Shown here piece after piece: positions 45,926-58,600 of a DNA stretch of 64,000 bases. The notes under the pieces were generated by a model, which saw only the letters and a list, made by a program, of their open reading frames with translations, was not told the DNA's origin and ran no database searches. A program made the translations under genes and the position numbers. Every line of letters starts with the position of its first letter. Within the stretch, counting starts at the first letter, position 1. Location: the NCBI GenBank assembly GCA_964034945.1, contig OZ035960.1, forward strand, positions 114,989,824 through 115,053,823, written 5' to 3'. Source of the stretch: Chrysopilus asiliformis. Its lineage: Eukaryota > Arthropoda > Insecta > Diptera > Rhagionidae.

Positions 45926-46477
45926 AGGTAGAAATACATGACGAGAGACTTTGGTCTCTTAGACCAAAAATTTCGCCTCTGCATACAAAGAGACCTGTGT
46001 ATATACTTCGGAGACCGGAGATTTGTCTCCAAGTATCTCTGGGAGACGTAAGTATCTTGCCGTGTAGCTAACTAATGAGAGAGTCTCTTTAATGCGTCTC
46101 CGGTCTTCAAAACGTTTTGATATCTATCTCTTGGTCTCCGGAGACGAATTTTGACATTTCAGGAAATTGTTTTGTGGGAAAGAGAATTTGTTTCGTTGTT
46201 TTGAGATTAAAGGTCAGTTTTTATAAAGAAAAAAAGTGTTTTTACTTATTTTATATTTTAGATTAGTGATATTGTTGTTATGCTTGGAGACGAGATACCT
46301 GCGTCGTGTATGCACTCCAGAGACTTTGCTTTTAGAGACTTTTTAGTAAACGTCTCCGGAGATCTATTTTTTTATCTCCAGACTTAAATGTCTGTGATCG
46401 TGTATACACTTTGGAGATTTTTGCCTTTTGTACCCTGGAGACCAGAGACCAAAGTCTCTCGTCGTGTATTTCTACCT
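45926..46477. mobile_element. Harbinger-like MITE, 552 bp, TTA duplication
   Basis: Inverted ends AGGTAGAAATACATGACGAG and the complement of CTCGTCGTGTATTTCTACCT extend through AGACTTTGGTCTCT. TTA flanks both sides (45923-45925 and 46478-46480), as for PIF/Harbinger. The interior is packed with GGTCTCC / GGAGACC words in both directions. No transposase. Confidence 0.75.
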
Positions 46478-46913
46478 TTAGAGATTAAAGTTTTTTTTTT
46501 AAACTGTGCATAAACCAGATACAAATAATGGGGATTTTGAAGTGCCTGTTCTCGAAGATGTGTTTTTAGGAAATTTTTCGATAGTGTTTTCTTACCTTTC
46601 CTCAAAATGGCAAAATATTGTTAAAGGTTAGTAACCCTTTAAAAATTGGGAAATGTTTGCAAAACCTAAAACATATCCGCAAAGAACAAATTTATTTAAA
46701 CTTAACCTCACCTAGGGTTGTCAGAGCATCTCTTTTAAAAAGAACTTTTTTTTAACCACAATATTTTTTTCTCTTTCTCTTTGCCGGCTTGTTCTCTTTG
46801 ATTCTCTTTTTTTAGAAGATTATTGTTTGATACTATGCATAAAAACCAAACAGATTATGCTCCAAAAATTCCATAATGTATTAAAATATATTCACATTAT
46901 TTATAGTATAGTA

Positions 46914-47173
46914 CAGTAATCCCTCCAACTACGCGGTAGATACGTTCTACAAAAAGAGCGCGCAAACCGAAACCGCGCACTGTGAACCCTACTTTGTATG
47001 AAATTTTGGGGTTAAGAACATGTTTTTTTAAACGAAAATTATAAAAAAACTGCGCAGCTGCGAAATTTTTACCGCGCAGTTCGACATTTTTGTTAAAAAC
47101 TTAACCGCGCAGTTGCGAAACCGCGCAGTTAAAAACCGCGCAGTTAGAAACCGCGCAGTTGAAGGAATTACTG
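46914..47173. mobile_element. pogo/Tigger-like MITE, 260 bp, TA flanks
   Basis: The ends CAGTAATCCCTCCAACTACG and the complement CAGTAATTCCTTCAACTGCG are inverted and flanked by TA on both sides. CAGTNNTCCCTC...GCGG...GATACGTTC resembles Tigger/pogo ends. The right half carries about five copies of ACCGCGCAGTT. Confidence 0.72.
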
Positions 47174-47175
47174 TA

Positions 47176-49323
47176 CTACTATAGTAGTAGCACTACTAGT
47201 CGACCTGCTATTTTTCGTGGGTCATTCCATAACCAATCGAAAGTGTGCATTATATTTTTGACGTAAAGACAATAGAGGTTTTTTTTATCCACCACCAAGC
47301 GATTTCAGTTATTTTGGCAATTATCTGTAACAATGAATAAAATTATTAAAGTCTATCCCGCTCGTTTTTCTGTTTGGGGGCCATTTTTACACATCCAATT
47401 GCGAATTATAGGATCTCTATTTATGAGTAAAGGACCTATACTCAACGATTAGAGAGCATGTATGTATACCGTACAAATTAATCGGCAATTTAAAAAAAGC
47501 GCGAAAATCTCCAAAAATTTTACAAATCATTTCCAGAAATTTTGTCAGGGCCGAGAAAGTGGGATAATTTGTTAAGATATTGTCAGGATAACGTGAATAT
47601 CGCTTTTTAAATTGTTACTCGGGACAACTAAATATCATTCAGGGATTTTGGAAGTCACTGATCACGAATCTGATATTTAAAGCGTTTTGAGTATATAATT
47701 TATAGCATCTCCACCTTCACCCATATTTCTGTGATTGAACTTTTAAGAAACTTTACCCTATTATAGCCCCCATAAAGCAATGATGAAGACAATTTAATTT
47801 TTTTGCAGGGAAGAAAAATTGTTACGAGAGATGCCCCTGTCGCACCTTCGAACACAGTGTCATAGAAAAGGAGATTAATTTTTCATCGTAATTAATGAAA
47901 TTAAAAAAAAATACAGAGGCATTATGATGATAGCCACTCTGATATCATTATTTCCACTGTCTTTCAATTGATTTATTTCCCATTTATCTATCTGGAAAAG
48001 AAAATCTGTTCATAATCTCGTCTAAGGATTAAATCTTAATTAGAAATACACACAGAAACATTTTTAAGATGTGTAATTCGGGTGTGTTGCGTCTGTGTTT
48101 TTTCTAACACAATACACTAATTCAATATATTGAATGCCTTTTATACAATATAATTCAAACATATACTGGCGGCCTAAACTATCCACAGCATGCGTATCGC
48201 CGTATAACGTAGTAAATCAAATCTTTCCATAAGAATTCATTCAGACTGGGCTAATTCAGTTCTAAGAGCCTTAATTGAAAAATCTCCTGCGGAAACAGTG
48301 GAAAAGATGTCGACATGTAGATGTCGACAACAGTATTATTATGTGAAACCAAAACGGAGCGGGGAAAGCGACGAGAAAATCGAAAGAGTCGACTAAAATT
48401 CGACGACGATTACAGTGACCACTCTTTGACCCACATTAATCTTAAAGGAAAACGACTTTAATGTTTTTTTTTTCTTCCAGACAAAAGGACAAAAAGCGAA
48501 AGAACCCCATGACGACATTTCCTTTCTCCACTCACGTTTTGATATCGTCCTTCCTAACTATTCCTCGTGCATCGGGAATATTCCCTAGGCCGAAGGAAGA
48601 AAGGCGAGTAGCAAGAATAAAAAATAATAATAAAATAAGAGGAAAATAAGAAAAATATAACATCAATCTCATAGGACGACATACGTTAAGCTGATTGTGG
48701 ATGTGTTGTACTTAAGATGACTTTGAAAGGACTTTCTAACAAAAGGAAGAGGATTTAGGTTATTACACATGTAGAAAAATAGAGAAGGACTTTTTGTGTA
48801 GATTTCTCAGGCTAGTTTCAGGGACGATTATGTCCTTTCTAAATTATTATGACAATGAATGGAAAAAAACCGATTCACTTTCAATAACAAAAATATTTTC
48901 CATTTTTTTATATTTTGCTTGTGTGTTTATCCATTTTCCTTTTCATTTGTAGATACTTCAACAATAAGTTTTACTTACGCGTTTTCCAAATAGAAATAAA
49001 GAAAATTTTCACAATTTGCATTTTAAATAATATGAAAATGTCTTAATAACAACAGCACAACAATCAAAATAAGAAAAAGCCGTCGAAACTTTGGACATTT
49101 ACTTAAGTCTCTTTACTTGTTGGGAAAGTCGGAAAGTTCTGAGGAAACCATTTTAAAATGTCCTTAAATAGAAAACTTAAGATTTAAAAAAAAATCTCAC
49201 TCCTCACAATTCTTCTTATACTTGCGATCAAAAAAAAATTATCCATAAAATACTGCTCGTTTCCAGCGGTGGTGCGGAAGGACGTATCAATGCTAAAATT
49301 CTTAATTTGATAAATATTAACAA
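47176..49323. other. No gene recognised
   Basis: AT-rich intergenic DNA. The Lys/Arg-rich frame at 48461-48649 is not supported as a gene. Confidence 0.45.
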
Positions 49324-49815
49324 CTAGCTTGCATACCCGTCGTTGCCGGGTTAAGTTTTTTCAATTTTTTTTTTTTTTTTTTTTTATGGTTTATGTTGGA
49401 GCTAAACTTCAGGCCAATCGGCTCGGTAGTTTCCCCGCGAAAGGTAACACAGAGGAAGAGCTAAGTTTCGAGATCATTTTACCGCCTCCCCTTACTCCCC
49501 CACCTCTCGGGCTACTTTTTAATGGGTCTATGTTGGGGCTGGACCCCCGACGAACATCCATGCCAAATTTCAGGCCAATCGGTTCAGTAGTTTCCTGGCG
49601 AAAGAGTAACATAGCGCAAAAACTAAGTTTCGAAATCACTTCACCCCCTCCCCTTACTCCCCCACCCCCGCTCTACTTTTCCGTATGCCTATGTTGGAAC
49701 CAGAACTACCACAGACACTCATGTCAAATTTCAAGTCAATTGGCTCAGCCGTTTTTGCGTGAAAGAGGAACAGACAGACAGACAGACACCACCTCATTTT
49801 TATATATTAGTATGA
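49324..49815 (-). mobile_element. Helitron-like element H7, duplicated internal module
   Basis: Intact borders: host A, CTAGCTTGCATACCCGTCGT, and ATATATTAGTATGA then host T. The GGCCAATCGGYTC module occurs twice (about 49412 and 49575) before the GTCAATTGG module and the (CAGA)n tract. A poly-T run follows the 3' hairpin. The 206-codon frame here is not a gene. Confidence 0.85.
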
Positions 49816-50490
49816 TTTTCCAAAAAAAAAAACAATTCATAATGATCAAACATCTTAGTAAAATAGCACGATTTTACATAACTTTCCCATACATCAAAAT
49901 CATTTTGGTTTTTTTTATACTGAATCGCTCGCATAAGTCACATTTTTAGTAATATTGAGTTAATAGTCGACCAAATTTGACCCGAGGCTCCATTAGGCAA
50001 TGATGATATGAACTTTTGTCACGTCCATGACACATTAGAATTTTGTTCATGATTTGTTATACGATGTATAAAACGAAAGCTAGATACACATTCTACCTGA
50101 GGATAAGAGGATTTCGTGTCATATCTTGATGTCCTTCTACTTTTGGGCCGAGTGATAAATGATACACTTGACGAATGACTCTGAGACTAAACTTGTCAAA
50201 ATAGTTTGTCATCTCAAAGAACAATAAAAGTCAATTTTCCCACATTTCAAATACAAAGTTTAGTTTTTATCCCGACAGGATTACTTAAAAGAATAAATAT
50301 AGATTTGATATGCATTTCATGTTAAAAATAATAACGGAACTGAATCCTACCAAACCTACCGAACCATTCGAAAATATTTGTAAGAAATCTTTAAGCAAAA
50401 AAATACTTAAAAAGGTAAACATAAGAACACCTACAATTTCCAGGGGACATTCGTCATTTACTCTATATAATGACAAACAAAGTGTTTATT

Positions 50491-51027
50491 TAAGTGCTAA
50501 CGCACACGCTTCATCTCGTCGCGGCAACTTTTGGTCCTCAAAATGCCTTTCCGACGTACACGCTTCTTCAGTTTTTAGTCGTGTACAAAAAGCGATCGCT
50601 CATGTGTGTGTGGTTCTCATATATGTGTTGTATTTCCAGCTCATTCCCTTTCTAGCTAGCACCGAGGCAACATCAATTGCCAAAATAGAAACTGCCAACA
50701 ATAGAAGAATAAGGACTAGTAATTTGTTATTTACCTACCTACCTGAAAAATAAAACTACCTGGAACTGGTATTTCACTATTTGCATTCAATTTTTGTTTA
50801 TTTGGGATATGTTTACGAGTCGGTGGCTAAGCACCGACTGAGTCAATGAAATTACGCACACATGCATGCTGACGTGCTACACGAGCGACTTCGTTTGTGT
50901 GCGTAAAAGAAGACGAGAAGAACACTTTTCGAGTGGCGACTTTTCCCCTCTTGCTGCACTCGTTTCTTTCCTACAATTAGATAAAGTTGCGGCATGCTGA
51001 TGACCGAAAGTTGCTCCGTGTACGCCC
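50491..51027 (+). repeat. 540 bp dispersed repeat, family C, copy 2
   Basis: Closest full copy: GTGCTAACGCACACGCTTCA, then CGTCGCGGCAACTTTTGGTC, ending CGAAAGTTGCTCCGTGTACG. It has an 11-13 bp segment (GAGTGGCGACTT) missing from copy 1. Part of the translation ([20 protein letters not shown]) is shared with copy 1, but copy 3 is broken there. Confidence 0.78.
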
Positions 51028-53114
51028 ATACTAAGAAATCCATTTGTATAGGAGAGGGGAAAGAAGTGGTCCGATTGAGTTTTGATGTATGGAAGAGTTA
51101 TGTGAAATCATATTCTAAACAGATTTTACCTTCATAAATTTTTCATTACGACTCACCGTTTTCGAGGAAATAGAAAAAAAAGTATTCAATTTGTATGGCG
51201 GTTGGGGGAAGGAATGGACCATGGTGGCATGGGAATTACATTTGAAACAATTTAAAAAAATGCTCGTCAGAGTAAATCCGCTTCAGATTTTATTAAATCT
51301 ATCCATTGGCTGCCCTGCATTTAAAATATTCGTGCTTTTTTCATATCTTCCAATGAAGGCTAGAGCGAAGTCCTTAAACTCATTTTTAAGTAAAAAAAAC
51401 TTCCAAATTAAAACCTAATATCTACAAAAAACACAGTAAATAAGACATTTCTAGTTCAATCCATTCAACTTGTCTATAAAACAAAAATAATTGATTTCAA
51501 CCTACAGAAAACCTTTTTTCTCAGCAGAAAAAGGCGAAATCTTGGCATGCAAAAATTGAGCTTCAAAAACAAAAATAAAATTTGCCTTTCTTCAAATTTG
51601 AAATCGAAGGATATTTTTATACACGTTTGCAAAATAACAATTTTGCTTTTCGTAATTGAAAAGTATTTTTTATAAACAAAAAAAAAAGCCCTCACTCACA
51701 TATAAAATCTTCATGATGTTTTGTCGAAAAGAGTCTTTCCGGTCTGTTTAATTCTATGAAAATTTAAAATTGCATGTCCATTTAAATCCTATAATTCTAT
51801 TTATCAGAATTTCTCATCCATTCCTTTAGTTTTTTTTACTGAACTCATCCTGTTTCCAATTCTTTTTTTTTGTTCGTTTTCTTGAGCATACGTAGAAAAC
51901 GTTTCTTCGTGTCATGTTAATGAATCCAGCATGGGAAGGATTAGCCAGCATTTCAAAATACAACGAAGGAGTCTCTAAAGGATAATACTTTCAAGTGGAA
52001 TTGAACTAATTCCAAAAGGGGAAAAAACTTTCTAAAAACAGATGGAGAAGTGAAGAATTTCCACTTTTTCCGGTTGTTCGGTGTACGTCGATATACTTAC
52101 GAGTATTTACAATAGAGTATAATGCCGTAAGAGGATGCAAGCACATTCTTTGGATATACGTACGAATATGTTTAGTTAAGTCGACGTACACATGTTTAGT
52201 TATCCATGATGTCCGGTTGGCTATTATCGCTTTGGAATCCTTGTGCATTGGATTCCTTGAAAGATGTGATATTGAATCGGAATCTCCTGTTTGGACCACA
52301 TCAATGACTCTGAATTGCATTTATCTAATTGCATATCACTTGTTCTAAATCATTCAAGCACCCACTCTACAAAAGCGCATCATGTCACTAAGGATATTCG
52401 AATGTTACAAGCCAGAGAAGCTTCTGGCTGAATGCCATCGGTTCGGTTGGGATACGGTGGGGGTTTGACAGTGCAGCTTAAACTTTAGTTCCTCGATGGT
52501 TAAATCATCGTAACATTCAAGTGAAAAGAAAGCTCAGTACTAAAAGGACATCCTTCCAATGAAACGTGATGACTATTCAAACCAAACATTTTTATGTGCA
52601 ATTCTGTTTTTTTTCTATGTTTTTGTTGCATTTTTACAACTTTCGTAGTCAATTGACACTAAAGTAACATTTGACATATGCAACTTCCATAGTCAGTCGA
52701 TTCAAATTCATTTGAAAAGAAACTTTTTGTCAATCGATGTCTAAGGAATTTGCCATTTCATTACACCAATTTCGATTTAACAATGTGAGTCGTGTCGAAT
52801 TGATTTTATTGCGAATTAGATATTCCAATTAGTTTCAATAGCATTTTCTAGTCCAATGAGTTGAAAAAATGTTGAGTGACAGGAAATTCTATTTTACAAA
52901 CTGATAGTATATAATTTAAGTGGGCCGAGTAAATAAAATCTAGCAAATAGTTTTACTATAGGAATTTATCAGGTACTAAAATGTGACACACTATCTAGCA
53001 TTAGCTAGATTTTAATAACGCTTCCCAGTATTTTTACTATAAAGTTGAAATTGAGAATTCTACAATGTTTTTGCGATAGCTGCAGAAATAGACCCAACTC
53101 GATTGCATGTCTAA
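51028..53114. other. No gene recognised
   Basis: AT-rich intergenic DNA with no clear element borders or domain-bearing frame. Confidence 0.5.
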
Positions 53115-53256
53115 GGCCTATGTTACACACGGCAACTTTAAGCGGCGACTTTTCTTAAGTATAGGAGAGAGAAGTGAGGGGCCACCGCTTCCCTCACTTC
53201 TCTCGCCTATACTTAAGAAAAGTCGCCGCTTAAAGTTGCCGTGTGTAACATAGGCC
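53115..53256. mobile_element. Foldback MITE, family E, copy 2, TAA flanks
   Basis: 142 bp, highly similar to the copy at 22058 and even closer to a perfect hairpin: GGCCTATGTTACACACGGCA and its exact complement. TAA on both sides fits the TWA target of PIF/Harbinger. Confidence 0.82.
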
Positions 53257-53290
53257 TAAGGAAACGTTAAACAACCAATAAAGACTCATT

Positions 53291-53450
53291 CCTGGCCTGT
53301 CCATTAAATACGTCACATTTTTATGGGAAAGGGGTGGGGTGTGTGCAACAGTATGAGGGTGGTACAACAACCTATACAAAAACATCCTGGAAAAGTAAGA
53401 GGCGGTATCCAAAAAACCCAAAATGTGCATGACGTATTTTAAGGATAATA
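53291..53450. repeat. Short inverted-repeat element with AAATACGTCA ends
   Basis: CTGTCCATTAAATACGTCAC at the left pairs loosely with GCATGACGTATTTTAAGG at the right. The left motif recurs alone near 59442-59462 (TGTCCATAAAATACGTCACG). The borders are uncertain. Confidence 0.4.
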
Positions 53451-54160
53451 ATCGAAATTCAATTATCCACGCTTAACAAATTCGTCAATTTTCTCGACAA
53501 AATTAGAAATATTTCTAGTACCTACACTTAGTTCCATTACCCCAACAAATTTCCCGAAAATCTGTACGATATTGTGGCAAGAGAAGCAAAATATTGTTAT
53601 AAAACTTGAATAACAAAATCTGTAAGAAAAAAAAACTCATAAATCTCAGTGACTCAAATTTTAATAGGAAAATTGCAATTGAGAATTTCATGCATCCCGA
53701 GAGTTATTCAAATTCAAATTAGAAAACTTTTACCAAAATAACTCAATTGAGTTGAGAATGTCAAGGGTAAATAAAATTTTCCCAAATTAAGAAACTTTAT
53801 AATAGCAATGAATACAATCCGGACAAAGAGAAACTAAAAAAAAAAAGACGAAACTTTAGAAACAAGGATAAAATTCCAGTTAACCCTATAATATCAAGAA
53901 CCCTAATAATGTAAAAAGTTCAATTCACTTATTCTCGCACAGTAAAAGAAATAAATTGAATGAAGAAATACGAATGTTTCTATTGCGAAACTTTAAATGT
54001 TGTGAATAACCTTGGCAATGTTCTTTCGAATATATAAATAGTAGTAAATATCTATTTGAGTTTCTATTAACTCTCAATATTCTTCCTTCGACTCGCCGAA
54101 TTCGAAATGCTTTCTTGATTTCCATTTGGCAAATTTCGAATTTTCTTGGAAATTCTTAGC

Positions 54161-54705
54161 GAGCACGTACACGTTTCAACTTTCAGTCTTCAGCCTCACC
54201 AAATTGTAGGAAAGAAACGAGTGCGACAAGAGGAGAAAAGTCGCCACTCGAAAAGTGTTCTTCACTTCTTCTTTTACGCACACAAACGAAGTCGTTCGTG
54301 TAGCACGTCAGCATGCATGTGTGCGTAATTTAATAGAATCAGTTGGTGCTTCGGTGGCTCTTAAACATATCCCAAATAAACAAAAATTGAATGCAAATAA
54401 TGAAATACCAATTTCAGGTAGTTTTATTTTTCAGGTAGGTAGGAAAGAGTAAATGCCATAACAAATTACCAGTCCTTATTGTTCTATTGTTGACAGTTTC
54501 TATTTTGGCAAATTGATGTTGCCTAGGTGCTAGCTAGTAAGGGAATGAGCTGGAAATACAACACATATATGAGAACCACACACACATGAGCGATCGCTTG
54601 TTGTACACAAGTTTTTCCTACTAAAAAGTGAAGAAGCGTGTACGTCGGAAAGGCATTTTGAGGAATAAAAGTCGCCGCGACGGGAAGACAAATGTACGCC
54701 GGCGT
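54161..54705 (-). repeat. 540 bp dispersed repeat, family C, copy 3
   Basis: Opposite orientation and more diverged at both ends. It contains GAGAAAAGTCGCCACTCG, AATTACGCACACATGCATGC in reverse order, and ends near GTCGCCGCGACGGG. Confidence 0.75.
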
Positions 54706-55028
54706 TTAATCGACCCGATAAAATTGCTTACTATTGGAATATACGAATATATTATTTGTTAAAATATACAAATTTTGTGCACATATTGATTTTCTGTGGC
54801 GTGCAAATCTGCATTTCCATATCATACATAGTAAATATTCATACAAAAACGTGGAAAATTTGCCGTACATGAGATTTAAACGGAGATGCAGATTAAACAA
54901 AGTAAAGAAAAGATTGTAAGGAATATTTGTGATGAAATCAACAATTTTCGAAAAAAATCCTACAAAAATGGCAATTTTTGTCCAGCTGAATTTTAATGTA
55001 TGGAAAAGTTATGTAAAATTATTGTATA

Positions 55029-55558
55029 CTAGAATTTGAACCCGGCTTCGCCCGGCTAAAAGCGTGAGTAGAATAAAACCTAAGAAAACAAAATTCAGTT
55101 GGTTATAAATTAGATAGCCTAGAGTAGGGTGGTACGTGCTATTCTTTCAAGTTTTTTTATTCGGAAAATGGTCTTCAAAAATTAACAAAAAGAAATTAAA
55201 TTCCAGCATTTGTATTCGGATTCACTCTACCCCCTCCCCTGCCTCCTCTCACCGTTCGAGTTACTATCCAATATGTCTATGTTAGAACCACGCCCAAAAC
55301 AAACATCCGTACCAAATTTCAGGCCAATCGGTTCAGCAGTTTCTCCGCGAAAGAGTAACAAAGGGGAAAAACTAAGTTTCGAAATCACTTTACCCCCTTC
55401 CCTTACTCCCCCCCACCCCTCGCCCTACTTTTCCGTATGCCTATGTTGGAACCAGAAATACCACAGACACTCATCCCAAATTTCAAGTCAATCGGTTCAG
55501 CCGTTTTTGCGTGAAAAAGAACAGACAGTCACCAACTCATTTTTATATCTTAGTATGA
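55029..55558 (-). mobile_element. Helitron-like element H8 with a third type of 3' end
   Basis: Minus orientation. The 3' border is CTAGAATTTGAACCCGGCTT followed by CGCCCGGC, unlike both other 3' types. The 5' end is TATATCTTAGTATGA then host T. Inside are the usual GGCCAATCGGTTC and GTCAATCGGTTC modules, but almost no (CAGA)n tract. Confidence 0.72.
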
Positions 55559-55730
55559 TTTTAAACATTTTTCAATTTTTTTAAATAAAATGAATCGTTT
55601 TTGAGATAATTTCTAAGGACATGTCAATGTGAAGGACTGCACGTAGAGAAAAAAATAGTGAATCTAAATATTGTTTTCCTCTGGTATGAAGGGAAAGTAT
55701 TGTATTCATGAACATTTAATTGAACCTAAT

Positions 55731-55741
55731 AATACGAAGAA

Positions 55742-55796
<55 letters not shown>

Positions 55797-56274
55797 ACAA
55801 ACGATCTCGAAAACCCGCCTAACGATTTTCACGAAACTTGGTGGTTAGGGATTTTCGGGGACAAGAAATCGATCTAGATAGGTCTCACCCCTGAGAAAAT
55901 TCCCCTTCGATACCCCCCGCCACTTATCTTCGAATTGGGTGGTCCGATCTTAATGAAACTTTACAGTATTACTAAGGGGGCTAAGGGCTTTCGATTTTTC
56001 CACTACAAACCTGACTTTTCCCTCCCCTCGATAACCATCACCTGGTGTCTCAAAACAACGTTTCAGAAATCGGTGACAGCGTTTACTCAATAACCACTCA
56101 ACCGATTTCTATGAAATTTTGTTATCGCGCGTTGGTTTTAGTTCTAGCTTTCTAGGTCGGGAATTTAAAAACTCTGGAAAAGCTCTGTAAAGATAATGTG
56201 AATTTAGTTTTTCCCCAAAAATCAGCAAAAGTAGGATTTTGAGGTCGCCGAGCAGGGCTCGGTCTTCCTGGTAC
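55731..56274 (+). repeat. (GTCT)n-bearing repeat, flanked by an 11 bp direct repeat
   Basis: TTGAACCTAAT occurs at 55720-55730 and 56275-56285. Between them are a pure (GTCT)n tract (55742-55797), AACGATTTTCACGAAACTTG, AACCGATTTCTATGAAATTT and, near the right end, a hairpin CCGAGCAGGGCTCGG followed by TCTTCCTGG. Either a true 11 bp duplication or a Helitron-type CTRR end could explain the right border. Confidence 0.55.
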
Positions 56275-56285
56275 TTGAACCTAAT

Positions 56286-58600
56286 TTGGGTTTCGATGTA
56301 ATTTAAAATCGAAATGTTCGATAAAAAGATTTAAATGAAGCAAACAAAAAAATCCCATTGTAAATCCCATTGTAAATTTTGAATTATAAAAAAAGAACTA
56401 CATATGAAAAAATGTGTTTTATGAACTGCTTAGCAAAAACCAACACTCTATTATAGTTCATTAAACTCATGATCGGTTTTATAATAAATGCTATTAAACT
56501 ACATTGTTGTAAATGAAACGAGAACATTCTATCACAGATTTCCTGTTAAAATTTTTGTATACAAATTGCTAGAGGAATAATCAAACCAAAGTTTCCTTTG
56601 AAGGATTTAGTCGTATAAATTTCATAACAATGCCACGATTTAAAAGGAATGAAAACTTTTATGCGGTCATCATTGAGCACAAAGTAAAAGTAACAGAAAA
56701 AAAAATTTCATTGTGTATTTTTTTTATGTGTAACATGGAAAATTTTCCGATGGATCCTTTTTATTTTTATTTTGTGGAATAGGTTCTCCCCTTAAGGCTT
56801 TGGACATTCTTCCTTTAAAAATCAGGCAACGGAAACTTACATACATACATAAACACAACAAAGGCCTTAAAATGTTCTCAGCTATTCCCTGTAGGCTCTC
56901 GGAAAAAAGTTGTTTTCAGAGGTTTTTCGGCTGGTAATTATTTATCTGAAAATGTTTTCAAAAAAATAAAAAAAATAAAAAGAAACAAGGAAAACCGAAG
57001 GGAAAAGTTTACTTGCTACTTGCCTCAGGTGATGTTTTTGTTATTTATTTTATTTGGTGGTTTGATTACACAATGGTTACTACAAAATTACATTCGAGCG
57101 AGTAACACACTTCAAGTGTTTTAGTTCCGAATACAAGGATTCCTTTAGTTAATAACGAAAACATGTTTTATTTTGTGTATTTAGAAATCAATGCTTAAAA
57201 GAGATTTTGAGGTTTTTCACGGATCGTTAGGCAAGCACCAATCCTTAGCTAAATTTAAACCTTTTATAGCTCATCAAAAAAATAAAAGTATCCTATGCGG
57301 AAAAAAAACTGGAAAAATTGAACCTAATGGCCCTTGGATTATCACTTGAACTCCAAAGAATATTCAAAGCACAATTTTCACAGGGCGCCAAACACCTATT
57401 TGCGTAATGAATTTTCAGGTTTAAAAACATTTCCTAAAAAGTTAAATAACACTTTCTCTCCGTTTCGCGGCTCCGCCTGTTTAAATTTCCTGCAAATTTT
57501 CTTTTTGAGGTGCGACCGCCCCATCTGAAAATTCGCGTCGTGAAAAGTGCGTGAGAAGTGCTATGGCGAACTTTTAACCACCACCATCATATTTCGTGAT
57601 TCTGCCACAGAATGTAGTTAGCTTAAAGGAAATGTTTCGGAAATCATAAGAGCAAACATAAGAAAGGAAATGCTTTTAGAGAGCTTTTAGCAGCCAAATG
57701 TTCAATATCAGCAAATAAAAGGGGGGAAAAACCACCCCCAATGAAAGTAAAAACGAAAGGCAAAAAATAAACCCCTGGGGAATTCCATTCACGGATATAT
57801 GGACTGAAAGGAATATTATATCAAAAAATTGGATTAATTCTCACCACAAAAAACCTTTAGTTAGGATATAATAAAAAAAAAAGAAAGTAAAAACAGCAGC
57901 TTCTTTTCCGTACATTGTTTTATATGGCAGTGATCTATAAAGGAGAAAAATATCAAAATGAAAATCCCATTTCGTCTTCTAACATCATTTCATCTTTTTG
58001 CCTATGACATCAGAAGGAAAACGAAAAATTACTCAAGCATCAAAAAGGTTTTCACATCCCTTGAAACACACACAAAACGAACAAAAATAATATTTAAAAA
58101 AATACCAACGCCAGTACCAAAGGACATTATCAAACAGAACAAAATATAACTATGGGAATTATATGCGGTATGGATTGTAAGGATTTTCGAGAAATATCAT
58201 CATCGTGTCCTTTAATAAAACACGAAATTAATTTCTCATTCAGTTCCACCCATCATCGTTCCATCTTCTTCTAAATAGTAATGACCTTGTCTCATTGCCT
58301 CATAATTTTCACTCAAAACAAAAATAACATAACGAGAAATAAACGAAGAAGAAGCCAATATTATTATACATGTATAAATATAAGGACAAAACCATACAAC
58401 TTATTATCCTTTGGGGACATGGATAAGATGTTCGAAGAAAATTTCATATTAAGCTCTAACCTACACCATTGTTCACACTGGACTTGTCTATAAAAATATA
58501 GAAGAGACCGGCCTCACTTGATATTTTAGTTTACAAGTGAAATGAAAATATATTTCACTTATTTTCAATGCCAGAAAACAGTGCTGGTCTAGGCAGGCTT
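56286..58600. other. No gene recognised
   Basis: AT-rich intergenic DNA. Short frames lack features. Confidence 0.5.

Noticed and set aside
47080..47165. Regularly repeated ACCGCGCAGTT words resembling a CRISPR-like array
   Set aside because: Units are too short, spacing is irregular, and they lie inside a TA-flanked TIR element in a eukaryotic genome.
49329..49949. 206-codon frame downstream of 49.3 kb
   Set aside because: It lies across a nonautonomous Helitron-like copy and its flank; similar shorter frames occur in other copies with shifts.
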